Shown piece by piece: positions 13,301 through 24,600 of a stretch of 64,000 nt of DNA; position 1 is the first letter of the stretch; each line of letters begins with the position of its first letter. The position numbers and the translations under genes were made by a program. The notes under the pieces were generated by a model. The model ran no database searches and was not told where the DNA came from. It saw only the letters and a list, made by a program, of their open reading frames with translations. The DNA is taken from contig OY292274.1 in the NCBI GenBank assembly GCA_958496175.1, positions 44,960,630-45,024,629 of the forward strand. Reading direction: 5' to 3'. The DNA comes from Sisyra terminalis. Lineage: Eukaryota > Arthropoda > Insecta > Neuroptera > Sisyridae.

Positions 13301-15175
13301 CATTTAATTTGTAAGAAAGCAGTCAATATATAAAAAGTTAGTTCATTAGTGTAGCATAGAAAAAATCATTGTAATACGGAAAAAAATTTGTGGAAATTAA
13401 TACCATAGTACAATTGTGGAAGTGAAATTTTTAACTTAACCCGCTGTTATGTACGCAAAAGCAAGTCACTTTATATATGGCTAGATAAGGTACCAAATAT
13501 GCTTTCAACCCAAAAATCTGTCATCCTTAGGTATCGCCTCCCTCCCATTTATTTTTTAAAAAAATTATGCGGTTTTTTTGTTATAACTTTTGATTTATTG
13601 TAGATACAAATTAAAAAGCTTTGAACAAAAAGATAACTGAAAAAAAATCCCACAGTAAAGGTTCTTTATGAGTTTTCCGTATATGCCATAGGTAACGAGA
13701 AAATGACGATTAAAAACCTACGAAAATTAGAAGAAAATTTTCAAAAATCATGTAACCTAATTGTTGATATCTACAAAAATTATTAACTTATTAGGAATAA
13801 TTAGGAACCAATTGATATTAATATTTGTAAGCTTCATTTTCCTTTCTGGGAAAATTTCAAAAGTGACTAGATTTTAGTAATTTTTCGTTTGAATGTTGAA
13901 AAATTCCACTCTTATCAAAACTTCGTGGAATGTTATATTAGTATTAAAAATTAATCATAAAATGAAATATAGTGTTTAAACATTGGATTTCTAATCATTA
14001 AACATGGTGAGATTTACAAAGTACCTACCTATCTAGTCATCTTTTGTTTGGGCTATAAAAGTTAAATTTTCTCGGCCAAAATCGTAGATATTTTCAATAT
14101 ATGTTGCCAAAAACCATCAAGTCTATGATAAAAAGTAATTTTTTTTCAATAATTAATTTTTAAGTTTTACAAAATATTGGTCTTTATCCTGGAGTTCATT
14201 GTAGGCTAAGCTTCTATTTATTTTCGTGAAATAGAGTTTAGGTTTCTGGACAATAGGGACAATATATAATACCGGAAAATCTAATAACTTATTTATTAAA
14301 TATATTTACTTTTTTTGTGAGCCAATATGTGTTTTGCACCAATTCAGCGATGTGCTGTTATATCATGTGGTGATAACAGTCAATGGATCTTTATATTTAA
14401 TATATGTATATATTTAACCATAGAAAAGGGGAGTAAAAATATATAAACTGCATATATGAAACGAAATTAAATATTTACCAAAACCACTGAAACATTTTGA
14501 TTTGTGATATTAGCAAGATATATTCTAATTGAATTTCCAAAAATATTAACGATTAAGAAATATTGATTATGAAATTAACTTGTGTAAATTAATTATGCAA
14601 ATTGCATGGAATTTTTAAATTGAAGGAGACTATTATAAATCCGTTTAAATAATTGTAAAAGCGATTATGAATACCAAGATTAAAGATTCAACAATTTTTC
14701 CTTTTGTATACCTTTATTACGATTGATGATATTTTTGACACCAGTGGTTATACAAAAAAATTTCATAAAATATTCAACCTTACCTTTATCTTTAAAATTA
14801 GCACTTTTTAATATATCCTACAATGTTTTTTGTCCGATACCGTGAATATCTCAGGAAAAAATCATTAGAAGGATACAATTTAAACTTAAAACGTTTTGTT
14901 TGATTACTTAAGTAATTATTGTTAATGTTATGTATTAATATAAACTAACAAATTGAAAGATTTGCGTCTTTGTACAATATTTATTATTTTAGCTGCTCGT
15001 GCTATAGAAATCAGATCCAAGTACATGCAAATTATTTAAACATTCTACTCTCAAGGCTAACAAAATCATTCTTTTCATTCCTCGAGGATCTTGTTTCAAT
15101 TTTTTTGCATTTAATTCTCTTTTTTTATTGTTTGTTGAAACTATTAATAGTTACATTGATTTTTTTTTGTTTCAG
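7315..15175. other. Upstream sequence or 5' UTR intron of Sulf1, no gene seen
   Basis: This 7.9 kb stretch has no supported coding sequence. Because a strong 3' splice site sits at its right end, all or part may be a Sulf1 5' UTR intron; the matching donor was not located. Blocks at about 8190-8900 and 11000-11460 are richer in mixed sequence, with repeated ATGCAAAT/TGCAT-like words, and could be regulatory. A TGACGTCA palindrome is at 12159-12166. No tRNA, snRNA or miRNA hairpin was identified with confidence. Confidence 0.4.
13072..13100. repeat. AAT trinucleotide microsatellite
   Basis: About seven tandem AAT/ATA units followed by a short TA run. It is a simple repeat in non-coding DNA and likely polymorphic. 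Confidence 0.85.
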
Positions 15176-15400
15176 GTGAACTTTTTGCACGACCCAGATA
15201 ATCGAAATTGGAATTACTGTGGCCACCATGGCATTAATACCTGAGTTTATCTATTACTAAAAATGTGCCATTTAAACGTTTAGCGAAACGTTGTATGCTC
15301 TCATTTCGGTGAGAGATTAATCATAATTGGAAATCAGTATTTAATTGACATTTTTAATTAAACGAAAAAAAATTGTCGCACGTCATCTTTGTTTTTGACA
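15176..15400 (+). other. Sulf1: Sulf1 5' leader, start of the first coding exon
   Basis: A long pyrimidine tract ending TTTGTTTCAG at 15175 is an excellent 3' splice site, so the exon that carries the Sulf1 start codon is inferred to begin at 15176, giving 225 bases of leader before the ATG. The alternative is that transcription starts within this stretch, in which case the splice-like motif is accidental. The leader contains three short upstream ORFs, annotated separately. Confidence 0.55.
15228..15260 (+). promoter_or_regulatory. Upstream ORF 1 in the Sulf1 leader (10 codons, optimal Kozak)
   Basis: GCCACCATGG at 15222-15231 is a textbook optimal initiation context and opens a 10-codon frame (MALIPEFIYY) closed by TAA at 15258-15260. 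Two further mini-ORFs follow at 15263-15283 (MCHLNV) and 15295-15312 (MLSFR). All end before the main ATG at 15401. If the leader is transcribed as inferred, they could restrict translation of Sulf1. Confidence 0.45.
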
Positions 15401-15659
15401 ATGTGGTCAAGAATCGATTATATTTGTGTGACAATTGTGTGGTTGGTGGTGGTGAGTGGTGTGTTTGTGGAAACGGCACGTCGCGTGGACCCCGCGACTG
15501 ATGAAGAAGTCTTCACGCCTCAGCGACGTTCAGCAAACGCTAAAATTCGCAAGGCGAATCTAAACGGCGGCGGCGGCGGCTATATCCCTCTACCAATGAA
15601 CAAAGAACGAAAACCGAACATTGTGCTAATTTTAACCGACGACCAGGACGTGGAACTTG
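15401..15659 (+). CDS. Sulf1: Sulf1 coding exon 1 (start, signal peptide, metal site)
   Basis: The start is ATG at 15401 with A at -3; the in-frame TTG at 15389 upstream is not a eukaryotic start. The exon encodes 86 residues plus the first base of Gly87. Residues 6-22 are hydrophobic ([17 protein letters not shown]), a typical secretion signal, with cleavage likely near ETA. Residues 26-70 are a polar linker with five glycines coded by a pure (GGC)5 run. The exon ends with [16 protein letters not shown], the sulfatase entry motif whose Asp80 and Asp81 should bind calcium. The donor is G|GTAAGA at 15660. GC content is clearly higher than in the flanking DNA. Confidence 0.95.
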
Positions 15660-18600
15660 GTAAGACTTTTAAAAATACATTCCAGTTGTCTTATTTCCTG
15701 ATTGTGCCATCGAGGAAAAAGTTATTTCAGAGGCGTTCTCAATACTTTAAATTTGGGATTTTCAAAATCCACTCTCAAAAATTCCAATAGTTCTGAAGTC
15801 ATAGAAGCTTGATAGTGCATAGATACTCTTTTACTTTTTAAAATATTCATCTTTATATTATTGAATTTTGTTACACTTAAGTAAAAATAACTTTTATCTT
15901 ATATAAACTCTATCAACTGCTAACGTAAATAAATTTTCGCTAAAGCGAATCATTCTTTGTAATACACATTATATAAGCATTGTTTGATGTTGTAAGTAAA
16001 GTTTATACATTATGTACAGTATATTATGATCCTCTTTATGTAATATATTTTTCCAAAGCAAACTATGAACATAAATTTAAACAAAAGTTCAATCAAAAAT
16101 ATTTCTGACGTAATACCCAGATACGTATTTTGATTGCCAAGCAATCTTCCTCAGTGGTCATCAAGTAGTATTGGATTACTCCGTAACTGCTACGTAATGA
16201 TTCGCGTGAATCATGTAGTATCAAGTAGAAGAGTATCAAGTATCATGGATTCATCTAATAGATGATTCGTGTGAATCATCACAGCAGTTACAGACCGATC
16301 CGACACTACTGGATGACCACTGAGGAAGATTACTTGGCAACCAAAATACGTATCTGGGCGTTACGTCACAAATATTTTTGTTTGAACTTTTGTTCCAATT
16401 TATGTTTATAGTTTGCTTTGGTAAATTATCTTACATAAATAGGATCACGATATATTTTACATACTGTTTAATCAGTATACAGTCCCTCGCCGTATTTATA
16501 GATGCACTATAGGTTTTGTATAAAACCTGAAGTAAGAGCTATTTTATTTTGGGTCCATATTTTTGATTGAGTTTAACTTTCCTATACAAATTTTATTTAT
16601 TACGCTTATTACCAACTAGTGTGAACAAAAATCATATTTACTAAAAAATAAATTTTTACTATCAAATTTATTAAACTTCCTCGTAATTATAGAGAGCAGA
16701 ATTGTTTAATATTTAATTGAACGCCCAATTAATGATATTTAAGTCTCCATTCTGCGCCAGTATGTTGTCTATGTAGGACAATACCGTCTGCTGTACTTGT
16801 GGATGACAATTCCATACTTGAATACTTTTTCTAAGAGCTATTTTTCTGTTGTGACTACCTTTTTGGCTACTTTTTTCTTCAGCAACTTCCACATATTTTC
16901 AATGGGTTTCAAATCAAGGCTATTATCCTAAAGTAGAGTAATAGGGATAAAAAACATGGTTTTACCTTTATCCAGAAAAAAATTGGTAAAGTACTAAAAA
17001 ATGGAAATTCATAAAAATTGGTGTATGATTTTTCTGACAACTTAGTTCAGTTCATTTTTAAAAGAATTAGACTGAAATTTGTACTAATTTTAAAGTTTTC
17101 TGTTTCCATTAATTTGAGACCTCCAGGTTTGAATATTAATCAATTTTTCTCATTCAATTATTCATTTTTTTAAATATTAAAAGCCGTTTTGCCATGATAC
17201 TCTCAGTACACCCTGGATATTGGTTTCTTTGTTTGTTTTTTTTTAAATCTGGGTCATTGACTCAAACAATAAAAGTCTTACCTACATACGTTATATTGAT
17301 TTCATGCCCCAAGGCTTCGCAAAATCAAGTTTCTTTTTAAATTTCTGAAAAAAATTTTTTTCGTTTCTTATTTTGAATAAATCTTTATAAGTTTTCTATA
17401 AAAGTAAGTTTTACTCGAAAATTTATTTCGGGTCGACACACCAAGCTTGGCAACCCCCAAGCGTACGCCTCTGGATTGATTGCATTCTCATTCTGTACCG
17501 CAGCTATAAATTTTGCTCGTTATATAACAAATATTGCAGACGTGTTTTGATAAATTAAGTGTCTAGAGATGTTTAAAACTATTAAACTGTCATGAATGGC
17601 ATTGTCTATGTTATTTTATGATAGATTTTAATCAAATAACTTCCACATTCTAACTACTTCTTCTTACCTCAACAAATAAATTGCATAAGAACCTATCATT
17701 AAAAAGACAATATTTTTTCTTTTAAACATTAATATTTATAATCCTCAAGTATATTGCAACTCTATATTTATATTCTTATAAATTAAATATTATTATTTAG
17801 TGTAATAGGAACAAAATTTTGCATAAAAATATAGTTTAATACTTAAGCTATATTTATATTCGATCATTTATAATACATGAAGATCAAAAGTAAATTCACG
17901 ATAATACTGCAATCAATTCTAAGATATACTTAGTTTCGTTAAGAAAGTACCAATCCGAAAATGGCAAAACTTTTCATAAAAGTTTAAAACTATTCCTGGT
18001 GAAAGTTCAAAAGTGCAAAAATTATTAATTGCCAAAGTTTAAGTGTCAATCGAAAGTAGGTATTAACAATATACTCGAGAGAGATTAGCGAATTGAAATA
18101 ATGAAGTGAAACTTATAAATACAAGAGAAAAATTAAAAAAATCAGCAAAAGATAGATCGATGCATTATAGTTTCTCGTGTAAATTACCACAAATAAATTT
18201 AATTCCCATTTAGGTCCCATTATTTACTTTTGATTAACCGCCAATTAGCTAACAACTGACTAAAATAGATACTCCCGGGGTGATTTAGACATAGTGGCTT
18301 TTTTTCTTCTTCATTGAACTGGAAGTCTTTCCTAAGAACTCCTAGTATTTAGTTAATGGCACGCAATAGTTCTTTAATTTTTTAGGACACAACGTATTTT
18401 AGGACTTCTTAGGACTGACTTCCAGTTCAATGAAGAAGAAAAAAAAGCCACCATGTCTAAATCACACTGAAAGCATTTATTTTAGTATCAGTCGTCAGTT
18501 AATTGGTGGTTCATAAAAAGTAACGAATGGGACCCAGTACATTTCCTTGAAGATCTAATTTGTAGATTGTTAGAGCTTTCTTCACTGACCCTGGTTCTGA

Positions 18601-21600
18601 ATTGTCGATGTTTCAGGTGGGGTTTTATATAGTTTGCAAAAGCATAGACCACTATCTTTATTTTTACAATAATAGAATAAGCCATCAGGCCAAACTTCAT
18701 CGAATTCTTGGCCAATACCCAAGAAGACCGAAGGGCAGTAAAAAAGAAAACTTTAATGTTACAATACGCAATAGTTCAAAAATTAAAATAAAAAACTATT
18801 TTTATTAACTTCATTCTTAGAATAGGTAGATGTCCAACAGTAAATTGGAAAGACCTAGCTATCCCAAAATCAAAGACCATGAAATACTTAAGACTTCACC
18901 TCGACTAAAAAGTAACCTGAAAAATTCATATATTAAAAAAGAAAACACAAACCATACAAATATTTTATTGGTTCATAAGTAAGGGGTTAAAACCCGTTAA
19001 TAGGGAACAAAATTCTATTACACAAAGCGATAATTATATGAAGACATGGATTAGGACTTGTTTCACGTAAACAAAAACCCTATAAGTGATTGCTGATGCT
19101 CCATGGTACACGACAAATGAAACCAGAATTTGAAAATAAAGACCATCAAAGACATGATCATACCAAAAATCAAGTCCCACTACACTTGACTGGAAAGCCA
19201 TACTATCCTAATAATTCACCCTTTACTGAGGAATAAGGATACAAAAAATAACTTATGAATACTCCACTCTAAATCAAACAGGAAGGAGCACCACTGGGAA
19301 CTACTTCATCACAACAATACCGCGAGCAAATCAGCCTAAATCTATTAGCTTAGTAATTGATTGCTAATAAAGGGATGCAAAGAAATCGTTGTCAATAGTC
19401 AGTAGAATTGCGGTCACGTTTTAAAAAGCTGTTGTACATGTAGGTCTACTTCAAGAAGTATTACAGAGGTGTGAAAATTATTAGACTCAAAACAATTCAA
19501 GAGAAAAAAATAACATTTTATTTTTTTAAATGTATAAATTTAAAAATTACCGTTATTTCACACATCTAATATTTTGTATGGTACCCTTTATTGTTTATAA
19601 TTTATTTTTCTCATCCTAGCATGCTCTATACTATTTTTTTCATTTATACTTTATTATGATGCCAAATCTTAATCAGTTCGGTAATCAGATCCACCCGTGT
19701 TGTAATAGTTTATTTTTTTTTAGTTTTTACTTCACAATGGCCCAAAAATTTTCTATAGAATAAGCATCAGGGCTATTTCTTGGGCAAGAAGGCACATTAA
19801 TGTTAGAATTTTTGAGGAAATCTAGAACTTTTTTGGCTTTATGGTAAGAAGCTTCATCCTGCATAAAGATAAAATTTTCTTCCGAAAACCACTCTTTAGT
19901 TTGAGGCAATAACCTCGTTTCCAAGACTTGTATATATTGGTCTACTTCACAATGTACCTTCCACAATGTATATCCTACCGGTACCCTTTGCTGACATGCA
20001 GCTCCAAACTATAACTGATGTTGGATGTTTTACAGTTTGGGCGATACATTGCTGGAAGAAAGTAAAAATTTTCTTTTGAGTCTAATTATTTTCACACCTC
20101 TATACTTTATTGATGAAAGGGAAATTTCAATATAGTTTCAAGTCTACGAAGTCTTTTGAACTAATTTGGATTGTTAGCTTTAAGTTTATTACTCCTTGAA
20201 TCTTTCATTTTATAGTGGTTATCGATTTTTTATTTTAAGTGTATGAATCGAAATTGGTGCAACTTAATTAATTTTTATGAATTTGTTACAGGTTCGTTGA
20301 ATTATATGAAACATACATTGCAAATGGTGCGAGACGAAGGTGCCGAGTTTCGGCATGCTTACGTGACAACACCAATGTGTTGTCCATCGCGATCATCATT
20401 ATTAACTGGAATGTACGTCCATAATCATCACGTATTTACCAATAATGACAACTGTTCCAGCACCGAATGGCAAACGACCCATGAAACCCGTTCATTCGCT
20501 ACTTATCTCTCCAACGCCGGCTATCGAACAGGTAAAACATTCATTTGCCTCGTAAACACATCGTTTTCATTGCATTTCCATTACTTACCTATCATATGTA
20601 TATATACATAGGACCTATATGTAAAAGGCAAAAACACAATTATATAAAAATAATTTACGCTCGACACATAAAATTTACCGTGAAAGTCGCCAATGCAAAA
20701 TACGAGTATATATTATGCATACCTATACATTTTTTTTTCTTGAAACATTATCATTGCACTCGCATGCAAACATACACACATTGCACTGTTAATGTTAAAC
20801 TACAAGATTCTTGCTCACAAAATAAACTTGTTGCAATAAAATCGATTTTATTGTTAAACAGAAACGTGGATTATTTTCTAAACTGGCTTTTACAATGCAA
20901 TTCAATTCCACTGAAATGTCCATTCACAAAGAGACAAAAAAATCCGGTTAACAATAGACATTTAATGGCCAACTTGTAGATTTGTGTTGCTTATTTAATA
21001 ATACATTATATTTATCTCGCCTACAAAACAATTAGAAAACTCTTAACAACTCCTTTACTCGTATATTATAATTTAGAGGAAACCTAAGAAACTTCCATTT
21101 CCAAAATATATCACCGAATGGGTATGGATATAGAATTCGAAATGGGGTAGTTTTTAGTAGTTTTAGTCTTAAACAAAAAGAAAAAGCATTTTAATTTATT
21201 ATTCATTTAAATAATCAAATATTTATTTGTCTTGAATCAATTACGAAAAGGTAACGATAAAAATGAAACATATATATATATAAACATTGCATGAGTATCT
21301 GCAAACTATTTTTGCTAATTATTATTTACCCTCGCCTTATTACTATTAAGGGTTTTAGCGACTGTAGGGTTAATTCCTTAATTTAAACTCCTAAATTCCT
21401 AAAACTCCTAAAGGTTCGAATCCAAGCTGCAAACTATTTTAAAAACATTTTTGTACAGTAGCATAGTGTAATGAACGCTGGGGGGCATGACTTCGGGTAG
21501 CACATGAAAATAGGGCGGCATAATCATATTGATAATTACATAAAAGATTTTACTTTGTGAAGAATACGAACACTACATTTTTGAGTAATTAAGGAATTTA

Positions 21601-24600
21601 AAATTACTTTACTTTATACCAATTTTCTGGACAAATAATGAAAATAAGGGCGGCGAATTTCCGATCAGCTCTGGATGATGAAAACGCACGCTACGCCACT
21701 GTTTTTATGGTTACAGGGTAGAACGATAATGAGTTAATTATAGTTTTTCTGAATTGACCATGAACGCGAGTTTTACTATCGATTGTTTGAAAAGAAATAC
21801 ATTAAAGTTCAAATATTTTAATTTAATAGCGAATTTAAATTTGTGCGTGATAAAGAGATTGAGAATTCACACATTTTGGTATTGGTTTTAATATCTTTTC
21901 ACACTTTGTATTTTTTTTTGGAATTATTTTCAAAAATAAATTTCTATATTTTTTTTTCATATCAAATTTCATTTATTACGGAAAACACTTTAGGAATAAA
22001 TACCTCTACTAACTTAACATATGTTAAAGATACACAATTAGTAGATAAAAGTAATGGTAGTATATAGTAATAATAGTAATAAAAGTGTGTAGGTCAATGG
22101 AAAACAAGTTGTTTTTTAGTTTTTATAAAATTAAAAAATGTAGGGTATTAAGATCAATTAAGTTGTCGTGGAAAAATTCAAATACCAAACGAAAAGTAAT
22201 TACAAAAAAAAAAAAGAATTGTAGTATTAACCAAAACGCTATAATTCCAGGACAAGTAAAGATGAGAACATATAAATTGCAAATTTATGCAACATGGAAG
22301 CAAAACGAAAACGTCCATGCTGCTATCGAAAAAAAAATCAGGAACTCAATTCTCAATATGGGGGTTGATCAAATGATACTTGTGCTTAAGTTTGGCATGC
22401 CCTACTTGATGACAACTAACGAGTCACATGAAAATGAGAATATAACGAAAGAATACTACCATTTGGCCAAGTGTGGTTTATTAAAAGTTCTATGACAGAA
22501 AATGGTTTTGGCGCTCATTTATACGGAGAATCCCAGAGACATGAGTTTTCAGTACCTTTGCAAATATGAACCAAACTGAAACATATGCCGAGCTGATTTG
22601 TGTATAGGAGTTTTTTTAGAGGGGTTGGAAAAAGTAAAAAAATCTATGTACTCCAACAGCCAGGCTTTGCTAAAAGCATTGATAAAGCCACAGGTCAAGT
22701 CAAAATTACTATGAGTGTCAGCAGGTCTTTTTTGATATGGCCGCCAAAAAACAGGTAACATAGGTTGGATTCCAGATCATAACTGGGGAACGAAAAGGTA
22801 GATGTTCCTGCTTTTCGAGGAGCAGTAACACCGTTCAATGGTCCAGAACTAGTGCTAGATGTTACAAAATTGGCAATAAGAAAAACCTTCAAAGAGTGGC
22901 TTTATTCTGTATAAATCATTGTTTTTTGAAGAGCGACCCCAAAGGGTAAAAACACGTCAATAGTATGCTATGAAATCCTTCTCAAAATCTAACTGCTGAA
23001 ATACTAAATCTAAGTAGATATCAAGCCAGCTGAATGACAAGCTTGATAATCGGCCACGGTGGCCTGAGAAAGCATCTACATACTATTGGGGCACTATAGA
23101 CCTTGCAATATGCAGATTCTGTCAGATAAATAGTGAAAATGTTTCTCCTATTCTATTAAAATTCAGCACTCAGTCTTTATGGCGACTAAAAGAGCTGGGG
23201 GTCTCCGATCCCAGTACTGAACAAGTCGACCAATATTTTGTTCATCGATTGCTGAAATATGTTCGGCTTTTTGGCTTACAATAGGTGAAATTGGGACTCA
23301 GGAAACACAATAAGCCCAAGACTGCAATGTTGAGACTCTCCAAACCTAGCCCTGAAAAACTATATGAAAAGAAAGCTGAAATTCTAATGTTTATACGTTT
23401 GATTTTAAATTTCTTTAAATTATTTGAGTACGTTCTGATGATTTATTAAAAAGAAAAAAATCAAGCTCATATTTTTTCTTTCCCTGTAAATCTTTAAATT
23501 CCAGAAACTCCATTAAATTTGCATTATCTAATACTTCCGAGAAATGATACAACTTTTCTCCATTTGAATAAAAATAAAAAAGAAATTGTTATCTTTATAT
23601 TCATAACTAAAAGCTTTCACAATTGCATTATTCTAGGAAATCGAAGTTCTTTCCGGTGCATGACTTCCGTCTTCGCCATGATTGTGAAACTTAATTATAT
23701 TGCAATGGGAAGAAATAAATTAGTTTAAACATTGAAATTGATTTCAGCTAGAAAATAGCTTATTGCATAGTCCTTAATTTAATATTGGTCTTTGAGCAAC
23801 CGACATGTTCTTAATTTAATATTTCCGTAGAGAATCCCACTGGAATCAAATTGCAACGTTTAATAATAAGCTTAGCGATTATAGTTGAAAATGCCAAAGT
23901 TAACACCAGATATTATTCATACTAATAAATAATCGGGAAAATAACATTCCGATTTTTTTATTCATTCATTTAAATTTCTAATGTTAAATCTGATAACAGC
24001 ATGATTTATTTCAGTCTAGATTTTTTTTTTACTTTTGGATTGAAACAAATCCCAACTTATTTATAAAATAAATTAAATTTATTAGTCGATGTTCAGGATT
24101 GTATCACGTACTTTCTTTTCCTACGCACTACCTACGTCCTACAACTTCACCAATCCCAATTATGAATCGAGATTTTCTCACATTTTTATTAATAATATAC
24201 AAATATTAGATCTGATTATTTTTCATTCATAAAAAGAAAACTACGACCAACGTGTCAATTTAAAAATGTAGACCCAAGTTTCACAACACTAAACATGAAT
24301 TAATTTCCATAAAAAATCGAAGAGAATAAAAAATTAATTAAATCACCATATTAAGCCACACAAAATATGATGAAGAAATTTTACTATAGAGAATTTAAAA
24401 GCGAAAGTGTCAATCAAAAAAAAATCGCTTTAAATGATTCAATAACCAAATTATTTCATTTTCAACATTAATTTATGGGAAAAATTTACATACCATAATG
24501 TTTTATAAGTCTTCACGCTTACAAAGTCTTTTGTGTTATGACAAGATTACAATTGAATTATTCTATTTTAGTATGTACAATCTCTTCGTTGAACTAACGA

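Larger units (their letters stand above)
15660..20291 (+). other. Sulf1 intron A (4.6 kb, phase 1)
   Basis: GTAAGA donor and TTTGTTACAG acceptor. Well over a third of the intron is recognisable mobile DNA: a long inverted repeat, a Tc1 3' end, a foldback hairpin, a Jockey remnant and a deleted Tc1 element, each listed separately. The stretches 15790-16000 and 16940-18200 hold nothing I can name; 17430-17530 is locally less AT-rich. Confidence 0.9.

Noticed and set aside
15389..15400. Earlier start for Sulf1 at 15389.
   Set aside because: The codon there is TTG, not ATG. The ATG at 15401 has A at -3 and leads directly into the signal peptide.
15660..15790. Extension of the first Sulf1 exon to a stop at 15790.
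   Set aside because: The reading frame beyond 15659 is intron: a GTAAGA donor follows ELG and the next residues lose all sulfatase similarity, which resumes at 20292.
20545..20979. 144-codon + open frame following exon 2.
   Set aside because: It overlaps the exon 2 donor in another frame and its translation has no known motif; a chance frame in the intron.
22085..22495. 136-codon + open frame in intron B as a gene.
   Set aside because: Lysine-rich chance-like sequence with no motif, directly next to a decayed LINE; not supported as a cellular exon.
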